A stretch of DNA of 64,000 nucleotides from Rhinopithecus roxellana (taxonomy: Eukaryota > Chordata > Mammalia > Primates > Cercopithecidae), in NCBI RefSeq assembly GCF_007565055.1, contig NC_044554.1:51557176-51621175 (forward strand), written 5' to 3'. Below, piece by piece: positions 1-11,722 of this stretch. A program made the translations under genes and the position numbers. Each line of letters begins with the position of its first letter. The first letter of the stretch is position 1. The notes under the pieces were generated by a model that worked only from the letters and a program-made list of their open reading frames with translations, was not told the DNA's origin and did no database searches.

Positions 1-88
1 CTGGTCTCGAACTCCTGACCTTAGGTGATCCACCCACCTTGGCTTCCCAAAGTGCTGGGATTACAGGCGTGAGCCACCATGCCCAGCC
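1..88 (-). mobile_element. Alu, truncated by the window edge
   Basis: The sequence ends with the reverse complement of the Alu 5' end (AGGCGTGAGCCACCATGCCC); the rest lies before the window. Confidence 0.9.
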
Positions 89-1127
89 GATACTTTTATT
101 TTGTAAGTGGAAATGGTGAGGAAGGAACTGCCTTTAACAATCTGGTGTTCAAGGAAGAGCTAGGACTAGAGACATGCATGTGTTTAAAGCTGTGACATTG
201 GATTATATCACTAAGAGAGGAAGTTAGGAAGTCCAGAGTTTAGATACCAAGAAGAATAAAGGATATAAAGGAATAAAGGATTATCTGCAAAAAGGACTGA
301 GAAGTGTGGCAGGGCCCAGCCATTGGCCCTCGTCTCAAAGTCTGTGCCCTTAACAGTCCGTTTTTCCTGACCACAAACCTCTGTGGGTCCCCAGCCCTCT
401 CAGCATCCTCTCTGGGCCTGGTAAGATCATCTGAGTCCTCTGCTCTTCCTGAGCCAGCAGTGGAGAGCTGGGAGTGCTGCCCCAGGCTCCCTCATCCAGC
501 CACTTCCTCAGCGGATGCCTTATGACTGCTTCTTGCCACCCTGAAGAAGTGGGACTTTAGTTGGGAGCTGGGAGCCTCCTCTAAGGCATGCCTAGGTATG
601 TGTGACACAAGCCCACCTTTCACTTTAACATTCGCAGGTTCCCTACTTCTCTCCCCTGCTCTTCACCTGCAGGCACGCATGTGCCCTCGCACATGAGCGT
701 GCATGTGCACACATACACCTACCTGAGTGTCTGTCCCTAGGAATGTGAACCGATGTGATCTCTTGTCCCTGCTCTGTCTCTTTGTATGCCTCATTTGCTT
801 CTTCCTAGCACCCATTGAGATGGGTCTTCTCTCTGACATGGACCATCCTTTCCTAAAAGTTATCCATCTAGCCAGCCAGGCAGGGCTTTCAAGGCATTAA
901 AGGAAGAGTTCTAAAATTTAGAAATCCCTGCTCTTTTCCCACAAAGCCTAGCTTTCAAGAGAAAGCTCCTGATTAAGTGGTCAAGTGAGTGAGATTTGAC
1001 ACCAAAAGGTGCTTGGTTGCCTCTTAGTTCTCCATGGCCCTCACCTTCTCCTTCCCTGGGGCAGTAGACTCCTTGGCTCAGACTTGGAGGGGAAGAGCTG
1101 AAAAGAATATGAGTTAAGGGAAAAATG
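89..1127. other. Unique sequence
   Basis: No repeat or gene recognised. A short CA/TG-rich patch with CG (670-715) and a 73-codon frame at 304-525 are seen, with no coding support. Confidence 0.6.
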
Positions 1128-1408
1128 GGCCAGGTGGGGTGGCTCACGTCTGTCATTGCAGCACTTTGGGAGGCCAAGGCAGGTGGACTGCTTGAGGCCA
1201 GGAGTTCAAGACCATCCTGGGCAAGATTGCAAAACACCCTCTACTAAAAATACAAAAAATCAGCCAGGTGGGGTGGCGCACACCTGTAATCCCAACTACT
1301 TGGGAGGCTGAGGCATGAGAATTGTTTGAACCAGGGAGGCGGAGGTTGCAGTGAGCCAAGATCATGTCACTGTACTTCAGCCTGGGCAATGGAGCGAGAC
1401 TCTGTCTC

Positions 1409-1437
<29 letters not shown>
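1128..1437 (+). mobile_element. Alu (S/J type)
   Basis: Dimeric Alu starting GGCCAGGTGGGGTGG with a 29-base A tail at 1409-1437. Confidence 0.92.
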
Positions 1438-1440
<3 letters not shown>

Positions 1441-2310
1441 GGAGGAAGGGTGGGCGGTGGTGGTGGTGTGGAAAAGAAACTTTATCATTTTAATATTTTA
1501 ATAATCAAAATACAATTCTCTTCCCAACTCAACCCTCTGTACCCAGATAACAATCTCCTTTTCCCTTTCACTTTCTACACATCTAAAAGAGAAGGTAAAG
1601 AGGGAAATTCTGAATGGAAAACTTTAGAGGCCACACTGGCTGGGTAAGTAGGGCAGAGACCGAGTGAGGTCTGAGAAGAAAGGGAGCAGAGGGTGGACAG
1701 CAGGAGAGGGTAGATGAAGTCATTGGACAGATCATCTGAGCTGCAAATGGAAGGCAAGGGGGAGAATCTCAGAAGCTTCCTTCTTGGTCTTCACCAGGTT
1801 GGGAATGGGTTGCCGAATGGGAGAGGGCATATTTTTAGCATGTAAGTTCCCCAACCCTGGAGTCAAGCTCAGAGAGAGTGCTGGAGAGCTCAGTTCCATG
1901 GCATGAAGAGGGAAGCTGCAGGGAGTTGCTACTGAGCCCAACTGAGATTTAGCACATTGATTTTTGCCTTTATTTTTTTCTAGGTGCTGCGGTTTGTGAT
2001 TGAGTGGGGAGGTTGGGGAGGACAGCCAAGGCTTTTACAGATGCCAATACTCTAGCAAGAAATAAGGAAGAGTGGCTGCTAAAAGAGCTGAGATTTTCCA
2101 TTCTACCCTCCTGTGCCTCATTTTTCTTTTCCTCTTTCCACTTTCTTGGCTGAGTCTGCCTGTCAGTAAGATGATCAACAGCTGTGGGAAGCACAGAGCA
2201 GGACTGGGAGGAAGCCTCCAAGCAGGAGTCAGGACGTTTGTCCTGAGTGGGGCTGATGGTCTAAACTTGACCTTGGCCACCCAGCTCCTTGGCCCAGGCC
2301 CACCTTCCTT
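1438..2310. other. Unique sequence
   Basis: Purine-rich in places (1440-1470, 1660-1720). Overlapping short frames on both strands give no recognised protein. Confidence 0.6.
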
Positions 2311-2690
2311 CATTCACTGTTTCACTCTTGTATCCACCGAATACCTATGCAGTGTCTTCTATGGAGTATCCACTTAAGTCAAGCACTAGGCATCCCATTA
2401 TGGCAAAATAGACATGGTCTTGACCTCAAGGGGCTCACACTCTGGTAAGATAGGTAACAATGAATAAATGGCAAGAGATCAATATGTGATTACAGATCAC
2501 TGATAAGTGCCACAAAGGAAAACAAGAGGACTCTATGAAGGAGAATTACCAGGTAGAGGCTGCCTACTTTAGATGGTGGTCAAGGATGGTTTCTCTGAGA
2601 AGAGACATTTAAGCTAGAACCTGAAGGATGACATAAAGCAGAGGTGAGACCTGAATCACTACCCACAGGGATGGTGTGCCAAGGAAAACA
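2311..2690 (-). repeat. L2 3' part
   Basis: Reverse complement of the L2 3' region: ATTCACTG start, a CTTGACCTCAAGGGGCTCACA block, then GAGACATTTAAGCTAGAACC and on. Confidence 0.75.
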
Positions 2691-2964
2691 AGAGACAATG
2701 AGGAAATGAGCTCAGGGAGACTCCTCAAATCCAATAGAACAGATTTACAGTGATGTTCCATATTTTTGGTTATGCTTATTCATTAAAATCCACCTGCAAG
2801 GTTGCATCTATCAAAGGAAATACAGTATCTGAGTATACAATGCCCTTGACATATGCACATTAAGCTACATAGTGGTACATGTCTTCTACTTTTTAATATA
2901 ACTTTCTAAATTAAAAGAATTTATGAATGATGCTATAAATGAGGATTTAAAATACTTTTTATAA

Positions 2965-3265
2965 GGCCAGGCATGGTGACTCATGCCTATAATCCCAGCA
3001 CTTTGGGAGGCCAAGGCTGGTGGATCACCTGAGGTCAGGAGTTTGAGATCAGCCTGGCCAACATGGTGAAACCCCGTCTCTACTAAAAATACAAAAAATT
3101 AGCCAGGTGTGGTGGTGTGTGCCTGTAGTCCAAGCTACTCAGGAGGCTGAGACATGAGAATTGCTTGAAACCAGGAGGCAGAGGTTGCAGTGAGCTGAGA
3201 TCACGCGACTGCACTCCAGCCTGGGCCACAGAGTAAGACTCTGTCTCCAAAAAATAAAAATAAAA
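2965..3265 (+). mobile_element. AluS
   Basis: Dimeric Alu starting GGCCAGGCATGGTGA, with CACCTGAGGTCAGGAG in the left arm and an A-rich tail with TAAAA units. Confidence 0.93.
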
Positions 3266-3529
3266 GAATACTTTAGATAAAAAGTCAAGAATCCAAGATG
3301 CTTGTGGAATTAACTGTCTTCCTCATTTCCATTGGAGAAAGCCTCATATTTTTCATAAAAAATAGGAAACTGAGTACGTTCCAAGATCTTCCTTATACAG
3401 TGGTGACATTCTCATGTTGTAGCATTTGAGCTATCACCACCAAAGGTCATTAAATCCATGCCATGTATGCTTGTGACTATGGTCTCAAATATTCTTTCCT
3501 TTTTTTTTTCCCTCCTAGTCTCTACCTCT

Positions 3530-3655
3530 ATATCCATCATTCAATAAATACTTGGTAAATACCTAATGTGTGTCAGACAACATTTTTGCTGGGAACACAG
3601 CAGTAAACAAAACAGAACAAAACAGACTAAGTTTCTCTTCTCATGAAGCAGAGGC
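3530..3655 (-). repeat. L2 3' end fragment
   Basis: CATTCAATAAATACTTGG followed by TGTGTCAGACAAC and AGTAAACAAAACAGA, the reverse L2 3' end order. Confidence 0.65.
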
Positions 3656-4059
3656 ACAGATCATGGATACCACAATCAGAACTTGGGATTTCATTTTTGG
3701 TAAGATGGCAATCATTTGGAGAGTTTGATTAATGTAATCTGATTTCCATTTTAAAATAAAAATGTTGTGACTGCAAATAGATAGTAGGGAAGCAAGGCTG
3801 GAAGCAGGGAGGGCAATTAGGAGACCTTTGCACCACCATAGGGAAGATAAGTTTGTAACTTGGAACAAGGTGGCACAGCCTGATGGTAGAGGTAGCTGAT
3901 TTCTGGACATATTTTGAAGGTAGGGCATACAGAATTTGCTAATGGACTTAACATGGCATGAGAAAAAGAGATGAGTTAAGACAAGCTTTATGGTTTCTGG
4001 CCCAAGAAATTAGAAAAATAGAATAAATGTTTATTGAGATGGGAGGGGCTTTGGGAGGA
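3656..4059. other. Unique sequence
   Basis: AT-rich; nothing recognised. Confidence 0.55.
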
Positions 4060-4497
4060 AGTTTTGGACTTGCTAGATTTGGAAGGCCTGTATTAAATTA
4101 AATAAGCAGGAGGCCATTTGTCTGAGGCTGTTTCTCTACTTTGACTCACTATGTAGCAAACTGCAAGCTAACTCAGTAAGTAAACAAACTGAAAACCTAA
4201 TTTAGGAGTATATATTTTGTAACAGATAGCCCAATCTTAGCCAATACAAGCAGCTAAGCTTTAATCATGGGCAGCCAACTGATCAGACCATGTCCAAATA
4301 ATGCAAACACCTAGCTATAACCAATCAAGCTATTTCTGTACTTCACTTCCGTTTTCTGTCTATGAGTACTCACTACCCACTTTGCAGGGCAGTCTCCAAA
4401 CCTCTTCTAGTTCTGAGTGCTGCCCAACTCATGAATCATTCTTTGCTCAAATAAACTCTGTTAAATTTAATTTGTCAAAAGTTTTTCTGTTAACACT
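4060..4497 (+). repeat. Solo LTR, probably ERV1 class (family not assigned)
   Basis: The 3' part has GAATCATTCTTTGCTC, AAATAAACTCTG (polyadenylation signal near 4450) and ends TTTCTGTTAACA, the layout of an LTR R-U5 end. CCAAT-like motifs (CCAATC, CCAATA) lie upstream. The 5' boundary is approximate. Confidence 0.55.
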
Positions 4498-5035
4498 GAT
4501 TAGGCATTCACATGGAGATGTTGATGAGATGGCAAACCATATGTGTGCCTGGAACTTAACTAACACTTACCTCACTCATAATTTTGTCCAATTCCTTCTT
4601 GGCCAGCCCAAAGACTTTTCTATCTTGTCATGACACTTCATGATGCCTTTGAATCTGGGCACTTCCATCCTCACTCCACACTTCTGAGTAGGTACAATTT
4701 CCTCTGGGTTCTCATGCTCCTCTTTCCTCCTAAATCAAAAGATGAACAGGTAGTTAGATGGTACCCCACGTTTCAAAAGTGACCATTTAAATGCCCCCTC
4801 ACCTTACTTGCATCATCAATTTTTTCCCAGTATTCTACGCTAAAGCAAAAACTCTTGCTTAAGTTGAATTGCAGTTAAATAAACTAACTCTCAGGGCTTT
4901 GTTCTATTTCAAGCTCACCAAGCAAGCCTCTGACAACAAGGTTTTTTATCTACCTTGGTATGGGAAATGGGTATTTGGAAAAGTGGAAACAAGTTATTTT
5001 TCCCCTGTAAAAATATACTAATGCTAACTTATAAA
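4498..5035. other. Unique sequence
   Basis: Nothing recognised. Confidence 0.55.
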
Positions 5036-5390
5036 CAATCTCTAAAGCTCAGTGTCTTAACACAATAACATTTTATTTCTTGTCCACATGATAATCTAGA
5101 GTGAGTCAGGCATCTCTCCTGGTGGCTCTCTTCCATGTGGTGACTCATGGATCCAGGATTCTTCTATTGTGTTTCTCCTCCATTGCAAAGTCCTTTACTT
5201 CCAGCACTTGAGACATTTTTTGGCTATATCTACAAGTGGCATATATCACTTCTGCCCACATTCACTTGGGTAGAACTCAATCACATTGCTTCACCTAACT
5301 GCAAGTGAGGCTGAGGAGTATAGTCTCCCTATGTGCCCAGGCAGAAGAAACAGGATTGGTGAGCATCTTGCCCATCTCTACCACTAACAG
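5036..5390 (-). repeat. Ancient LTR-like repeat (MLT1-like, uncertain)
   Basis: GTCTTAACACAATAACATTT with TTATTTCTTG, CATATATCACTTCTGCCC and AACTGCAAGTGAGGCTGAGG follow the order of a common mammalian repeat that I cannot name firmly. Confidence 0.4.
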
Positions 5391-5976
5391 TTTATCCCCC
5401 CTAATAAATCAATACACTGACACTCTAGTTTTGTCTTTGTTCTCTTGCGAATGTTATAGTGTGACTCTACAATGTGTGATTGCTCCTGGTGAATCAAAAG
5501 GATAAAGCTGCTGATTCTGCAATTTGAGAACCCAACCATGCTGACCTCAAAGTGTAGTCAATCCATGAAGTTCCTCCCACCACAGTTCATCCTGAACACT
5601 GTCCACCTGAGTCATCAAGAAAGGTTTAAGTACATTACCTGTGCTCTGTTTAATATGTCCGCGAAGCATGTCCTAAATTTAGTTATTTCGAGGATCTCTT
5701 TCTAGTTCCGAAGTAAGCCAGGTTCTACCGCTGTCAAGTGTTACTCATGGCTAGCTGAGGAAAAGGGTTCAAAAACATTGAGAAGAAGAAAAGGAGGGAA
5801 AAGGCTGGGTTAATGGGGACAGGGGTAAGGGGTGAGACCCCAGCTAAACAGTGAAGATAAAAACAGACATGTGAGAGGAAAGAAGAGAAGGTAACGGTGA
5901 AAGTCAGTACAGGAAGGAAAGGGGTTGTAGGGGACAAACACTGAGAGCGCAGGAACTTGGAAAAGGTGAAACTAAG
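5391..5976. other. Unique sequence upstream of the CpG-rich segment
   Basis: Purine-rich from 5755 to 5990. No gene is recognised; it would be the flank of a promoter if one exists at 6040-6260. Confidence 0.5.
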
Positions 5977-6378
5977 GTGAGCCAGGAGGCTGAAGAGAGG
6001 TCAGCTGCAGCGGGAAAGAGGGAAGGGCCCTTTAAGAAACACATCAAGCCGCAGGTGTGGGCCACGAGGCTGGCGCAGCGCTGTCGCTTCACGTGCCGCA
6101 GACTCATCCGGGAGCGCCTTGGGAGCTGCGGAGCCCTAGAGCCTCCATCCGGGCAGCAAACCAGCTCACGTGTCCCACCCGGGAAGGACAGGGGTGGGCG
6201 GGGAATGGTGGAGGGAAAGGAGGGAAAGCGGAGAAAAAGGAGGGAGGTGAAAGCTGCCGCTGCAGAAAAGAAACGAGTAAACCCCTTTGTGCTTGGCATG
6301 CAAGTTGTTTCCTTCCCGATCAGACTCGAAGCTGTCATCTCTCAATCTAGGTTTGGAATAAATACACTCGCCCACTGA
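5977..6378 (+). other. CpG-rich, promoter-like segment (open frame probably not a gene)
   Basis: From about 6040 to 6260 the sequence is clearly CpG-rich (at least 13 CpGs in about 140 bases) in a window otherwise depleted of CpG. It includes two palindromic CACGTG E-boxes at 6090-6095 and 6167-6172, and then purine-rich sequence. A 133-codon plus-strand frame crosses it, but the product is basic and low in complexity and matches nothing I know, so I do not call it coding. A small CpG island, enhancer or promoter of an unannotated noncoding RNA fits better. Confidence 0.45.
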
Positions 6379-6392
6379 GAGATGAGGCGGCG

Positions 6393-6466
6393 CCTGGCCG
6401 CACCTAGGAGGTACCTGGTCGCACCTGGAAGTGCCTGGTCGCACCTGGCAGGTACCTGGCCACTCC
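6393..6466 (+). repeat. 21-bp minisatellite with repeated CACCTG E-box
   Basis: Three and a half tandem units start with CCTGG at 6393, 6414, 6434 and 6455 (21, 20 and 21 bp). Each full unit has a CGCACCT core; units 2 and 3 contain CACCTG (6422 and 6442), and AGGTAC joins units. CACCTG/CAGGTA is the core bound by SNAI, ZEB and E-protein factors. Confidence 0.8.
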
Positions 6467-6535
6467 TTTTCTGGAGCCACGGGCAAGGGGCCCTCCCGGA
6501 CTTTCTACTGCTCTGTAGGAGGATCCGATGACTAT

Positions 6536-6765
6536 GACCTCCCCTCCTCCCTCCCTTCCCCTCCTCCTCCCACCCCTCCCCCTCCCCCTCCCTTCCACCT
6601 CCCACCCCTCCCCCTCCCTTCCACCTCCCACCCCTCCCCCTCCCTTCCACCTCCCTTCCCTCCTCCCTTCCCCTTCCCCTTCCCCTCCCCTTCCCCTTCC
6701 CCTCCCCTTCTCTCTGTCTGCTTCTGTCTTCTCTCTTTCTCTCTTCTTCCTCTTCTTTCTGGGCC
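6536..6765 (+). repeat. C/T-rich tract with 26-bp repeat units (G-quadruplex-prone on minus strand)
   Basis: Nearly pure pyrimidine for about 220 bases. Units of 26 bp with ACCTCCCACCCC at their start lie at 6597-6622 and 6623-6648, preceded by a 32-bp variant (6565-6596) and followed by CCCCTT repeats. The minus strand has many runs of three to five G separated by one or two bases. The long frames on both strands across it are low-complexity artefacts. Confidence 0.9.
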
Positions 6766-6789
6766 GTATCTGAGACTTCTCTAGGGTCC

Positions 6790-7328
6790 ATAGATGTTAC
6801 CCAGTATACAGAGCAATTAATATAAAGGGCATCACTAAAGCCACCTCAATTGAAGGTTTCTTTCCTCAGGCACCTTGGGTGACTTTCTTCTGTTACACTA
6901 AGTCTCCTCACTGCCAAACTCCACCCCAAGCCTGTGGGTTAAAAATAAACAATTTACAACTGTTTAGAGCAGCTTTTTTGTTGGAACAGCTGATAATACA
7001 TTGCACAGTTCTAAAGTAATGGAGCTGACGTTTCAAGCTCCCTAGAAAAACTACTTCATCACTTCAGCTACACATCAATGCTGGCAGTAGTGGTCTAACC
7101 TTGTTTCACTCAAATATTTAAGCATGGACTGAATGCCCTTTCCATGTATCCCCAGTTGTCACCCTTCTTTGTGGCTCTTTGGGTCAGGTTCCCTGGAACT
7201 GGAGGAAGGCATGGACAGTTGGTGTCGTCCGTGCTTCTACCTCTGTCTGCCTCTTGGAAGCTTTGGAAACCAAGGCTCTTGGGTTGCCTGAATTGCCTGA
7301 GTCCACCAAGTGCTTTCTGAGCTCCATT
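6790..7328. other. Unique sequence
   Basis: Nothing recognised. Confidence 0.55.
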
Positions 7329-7615
7329 CTTTTTTTTTTTTTGAGACAGAGTTTTGCTCTTGTTGCCCAGGCTGGAGTGCAATGGCATGATCTCGGCTCA
7401 CGACAACCTCTTTTTCTGGGGTTCAAGGGATTCTCCTGCCTCAGCCTCCCGAGTAGCTGGGATTACAGGCATGCACCACCACACTTGGCTAATTTAGTAT
7501 TTTTAGTAGAGATGAGGTTTCTCCAGTTGATCAGGCTGGTCTCAAACTCCCGACCTCAGGTGATCTGCCCACCTCGGCCTCCCAAAGTGCTGGGATTACA
7601 GGCATGAGCCACCAT
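7329..7615 (-). mobile_element. AluS
   Basis: T-run at 7329-7342, then GAGACAGAGTTTTGCTCTTG; ends at GGCATGAGCCACCATT, so the element reads on the minus strand. Confidence 0.93.
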
Positions 7616-7923
7616 TCTTATAGACCTCTTCTTCCTTTTAGTTCTTGCTCTGTTTCCTTCTTGCTCATAGGGTCTCCTGGCCCTTCCTTTACTCTAATTC
7701 CACTTATTTTAGCAACTCTGTAGCCTGCTTTCTGGAACAACTACACAAGGGAGTTCCCTTATCTTCTCACAGCTCCAGTCCCTGGCCTTGGCAATACTGG
7801 GCTTACCTGGATGCTCCAGGGCCCAACCCTGTCACTGCATTACCTTGACCTACAGTGAGGCTCCAGGAAGCTAGCATCCTCTGTTGCCAAGTCCCAGCTG
7901 AGTTCTGCTTATAAATGAACATT

Positions 7924-8214
7924 CTTTTTTTTTGAGACGGAGTTTCGCTCTGTCGCCCAGACTGGAGTGCAGTGGCACAATCTCGGCTCACTGCAAGCTC
8001 GGCCTCCCGGGTTCACGCCATTCTCCTGCCTCAGCCTCCCGAGTAGCTGAGACTACAGGCGCCCGCCACCATGGCCGGCTAATTTTTTGTATTTTTAGTG
8101 GAGACGGGGTTTCACTGTGTTAGCCAGGATAGTCTTGATCTCCTGACCTCGTGATCCGCCCTCCTCGGCCTCCCAAAGTGCTGGGATTACAGGCGTGAGC
8201 CACCGCGCCCGGCC
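7924..8214 (-). mobile_element. AluY with 15-bp target duplication
   Basis: AluY-type text (GTTCACGCCATTCTCC, then TGACCTCGTGATCCGCC). The duplication TAAATGAACATTCTT lies at 7912-7926 and 8215-8229 without mismatch. Confidence 0.95.
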
Positions 8215-8404
8215 TAAATGAACATTCTTAAGAAGTTGAGTCTATTTGCTATTCCAGAGACACAGCCTAATTTCCACCTTAGTCTCAGTTTCTACGCAGG
8301 ATACTGCCAGTCTGAAGGAAGACTGTAGAGCTGAGCTCCCAAAATGACTGTCTTTAGATAATAGAGTGCCTTATAGACTCCCAGAGCTTGACTCGACCTT
8401 AGAC

Positions 8405-8620
8405 ATCCTGTAGTCCAGTGGTTCCCAAAGGAGATGCAGAGGATTAATAGAGCTGAAACATGACAGCGAGAGGAAACCAACAGTGTTTCCAAGCATCTGT
8501 AACATTCAGGCAAGGTAGACTAGGAAAGTGGTTCCAAGCCCGGATGATCATCAGGGTCACGGGGGAGCTGGGTTGCCAAGTTTCTGCTCAGTGTACCTTT
8601 CCCTTGTCTACTGAGATTCT
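8405..8620 (+). repeat. hAT-type DNA transposon fragment (MER5/MER20-like)
   Basis: CCAGTGGTTCCCAAA, a typical hAT terminal start, followed at 8530 by GTGGTTCCAAGCCCGG and GGGGGAGCTGGGT, as in related elements. Strongly diverged. Confidence 0.3.
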
Positions 8621-8628
8621 CTGAAATG

Positions 8629-8952
8629 TTTTTTTTTTTTTTTTTTTTTGTTTTGTTTTGTTTTTAATTGAGACGGAATCTTCCTCTTGTCACCCAGGCT
8701 GGAGTGCAGTGGCACAATCTCGACTCACCACAACCTCCGCCTCCCAGGTTCAAGCGATTCTCCTGCCTCAGCCTCCTGAGTAGCTGGGATTACAGGCATC
8801 CGCCACCAGGCCCAGCTAATTTTTGTACTTTTAGTAGAGATGGGGTTTCACGATGTTGGCCAGGCTAGCCTCAAACTCCTGACCTCAGGTGATCCTCCTG
8901 CCTTGGCCCCCCAAAGAGCTGGGATTACAGGCATGAACCACCGCACCTGGCC
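8629..8952 (-). mobile_element. AluS with diverged target duplication
   Basis: T-rich start with TTTTG units, Alu body, and end at GCACCTGGCC. Flanks CTCTGAAATGTT (8619) and CTCTAAAATGTT (8952) are the duplicated target with one difference. Confidence 0.93.
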
Positions 8953-9490
8953 TCTAAAATGTTAACTATTTCTTCAGATTCTTTGTCCACTTGTTCTTCT
9001 GAAATTTTCTATCCTCCCTACTAATTTTTTTGGTGGCTTTCTCCTTCCTCTTCACTTACTCTATTTCCTAAAATTCTCTGCTTTTCCACCCACCAATTGA
9101 GTCCCACACAAATAGCATAGGATAGCATAGAAATCATCATCACTTTATATTTACGATGTGTCTTCATATTTATTCTCATTCATGCTATCTTCTAAAGAAC
9201 ATACCATCTAGATAAGTTCTCCCTCTCTCCCATGCTCAGCTGGCACACAATGGCATGTCTACGAATGTACACATATAATAGGATGTGTAGACCTCTTTCT
9301 GAGGTCTACTGTTTCCACCAAATCCCTAAAGATAGAGAACAATGTAATAGATGTCACGTCCCCCATATACTAGAAGGTGTTGAACCACATGCAAAACACC
9401 TCATGAGCTTAAGAAACCAGTGTTGCTGCAGTTAGTCCATCACTTGCCATTGTCCCATGGAAGGAGTCATCCACATGCTTATAGAGTTTT
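8953..9490. other. Unique sequence before the THE1 element
   Basis: Nothing recognised; a short ATAGCATAGG direct repeat lies at 9113-9130. Confidence 0.55.
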
Positions 9491-9495
9491 GATGC

Positions 9496-9841
9496 TGATA
9501 TGGTTTGACTGTGTCCCCACCAAATCTCAACTTGAATTGTGTCTCCCAGAATTCCCATGTGTTGTGGGAGAGACCCAGGGGGAGGTAATTAAATCATGGG
9601 ACCAGTCTTTCCTGTGCTGTTCTCATGATAGTGTCTCACGAGATATGATGGGTTTATCAGGGGTTTCCACTTTTGCTTCTTCCTCATTTTCTCTTGCTGC
9701 CACCATGTAAGAAGTGCCTTTCATCTCCCGCCATGATTCTGAGGCCTCCCCAGCCATGTGGAATTGTAAGTCCAATTAAATCTTTTTGTTACCAGTTTTG
9801 GGTGCGTCTTTATTAGCAGGGTTTGAAAACGGACTAATACA
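9496..9841 (+). repeat. 5' LTR of the THE1-type element
   Basis: 346-bp LTR from TGATATGG to TAATACA with an AATTAAA polyadenylation-like motif near its 3' part (about 9774). It pairs with the 3' LTR and lies directly after the GATGC target duplication. Confidence 0.9.
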
Positions 9842-10706
9842 GTAAATTGGTACCAGTAGGGTGGGACACTGCTGAAAAGATACCCAAAAATGTGGAAGTG
9901 ACTTTGGAACTGGGTAACAGGCAAAGATTGGAACAGTCTGGAGGGCTCAGAGGAAGACAGGAAAATGTGGGAAAGTTTGGGAATTTCCTAGAGACTTGCT
10001 GAATGGCTTTGCCCAAAATGCTGATAGTGATATGGACAATAAGTTCCAGGTTGAGGTGGTCTCAGATGGAGTGAGGAACTAGTTGGTAACTGGAGTAAAG
10101 GTGACTCTTGTTATATTTTAGCAAAGAGACTGCTAAAGCTAGAGCATTTTGCCCCTGCCCTAGAGATTTGTGGAACTTTGAACTTGAGAAAGATGATTTA
10201 GGGTATCTGGCAGAAGAAATTTCTAAGCAGCAAAGCATTCAAGAGGTGACTTGGGTACTGTTAAAGGCATTCAGTTTTGTAAGGGAGCAGAGCATAAAAG
10301 TTCAGAAAATTTGCAGCCTGACTACGTGATAAAAAAGAAAAACCCATTTTCTGGGGAGAAATTCAAGTGGGCTGCAGAAATTTGTATAAGTAGCAAGGAC
10401 CCTCATGTTAATCCCCAAGACCATGGGGAAAATGTCTCTAGGCCATGTCAGAACTTCACAGAAGCCCTTCCCATCATAGGCCCAGAGGCCCAGGAGCAAA
10501 AAATGGTTTCATGGGTCAGACCAAGGGTGCCTGTGCTGTGCACAGCCTAGGGACTTGGTCCCCTGTGTCCCAGCTGCTTCAGCCGTGGCTGAAAGGGGCC
10601 AACATACAACTTGGGCTGTGGCCTCAGAGGGTGGAAGCCCCAGGCCTTGGCAGCTTCCATGTGGTGTTGAGCCTGTGGGTGCACAGAAGTCAATAATTGA
10701 GATTTG

Positions 10707-10999
10707 GGCCCGGCGCGGTGGTTCATGCCTGTAATCGCAGCACTTTGGGAGGCTGAGGTGGGCAGATCACCTGAGGTCAGGAATTCAAGAACAGCCTGGC
10801 AAACATGGCAAAAACCCATCTCTACTAAAAACATACAATTAGCTGGGCATGGTGGTGCACGTCTGTAATCCCAGTTACTCGGGAGGCTGAGGCAGGAGAA
10901 TCACTTGTACCTGGGTGGCAGAGGTTGCAGTGAGCTGAGATCACGCCACTGCCCACCAGCCTGAGTGACAAGAGTGAAACTCCATTTAAAAAAAAAAAA
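10707..10999 (+). mobile_element. AluS inside the THE1 internal region
   Basis: Full-length dimeric Alu starting GGCCCGGCGCGGTGG and ending in an A-run at 10999. THE1 text is interrupted with an imperfect duplication (TTGAGATTTGGG before, TTGAGGTTTGGG after). Confidence 0.92.
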
Positions 11000-11722
11000 C
11001 AGTTGAGGTTTGGGAATCTAGATTTCAGAAGATGTATGGAAATGCCTGGATGCCCAAGCGAAAATTTGCAGGGGCAGAGCCCTCATAGAGAACCTTTGCT
11101 AGGACAGTGCAGAAGGGAAATGTGGGGTTGGAGCCCCAACACAGAGTCGCTACTGGGGTACCACCTAGTGCAGCTGTGAGAAAAGGGCCACTGTTTTCCA
11201 GACCCCAGAATAATAGATGCACTGACAGCTTGCACAGTGCACCTGGAAAAGCTATAGACACTCAATGCCAGCCCATGAAAGCAGCTGGGAGGGAGGCTGT
11301 ACCCTGCAAAGCCAAAGGGGCAAAGTTGCCCAAGACCATGGGAACCTACCTCTTGCATCAGTGTTGCCTGGATGTGAGACGTGGAGTCAAAGGAGATCAT
11401 TTTGGAGCTTTAAAATTTGATTGCCCCACTGGATTTCAGACTTGCATGGGCCCTGTAACCCCTTTGTTTTGGCCAATTTCTCCCATTTGGAACGGCTGTA
11501 TTTACCCAATACCCGTACCCCATTGTATCTAGGAAGTAACTAGCTTAATTTTGATTTTACAGGCTCATAGGCGGAAGGGACTTGCCTTGTCTCAGATGAG
11601 ACTTTGGACTGTGGACTTTTGGGTTAATGCTGACATGAGTTGAGACTTTGGGGAACTGTTGGGAAGGCATGATTGGTTTTGAAATGTGAGGATATAAGAT
11701 TTGGGAGGGGCCAAGTGCGGAA

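Noticed and set aside
5977..6378. 133-codon frame across the CpG-rich segment as a gene
   Set aside because: GC- and purine-rich DNA tends to stay open; overlapping 97- and 144-codon frames exist in other phases and strands, and no homology is recognised.
6342..6791. 149-codon minus-strand frame rich in Glu, Gly and Arg
   Set aside because: It is the translation of the polypurine minisatellite. Frames on the other strand and in other phases are also open, as expected for simple sequence.
10108..11532. Several 70-141-codon frames resembling a retroviral gene
   Set aside because: They are broken pieces of the THE1 internal region, which has no intact gag or pol even in its consensus; no functional gene is claimed.
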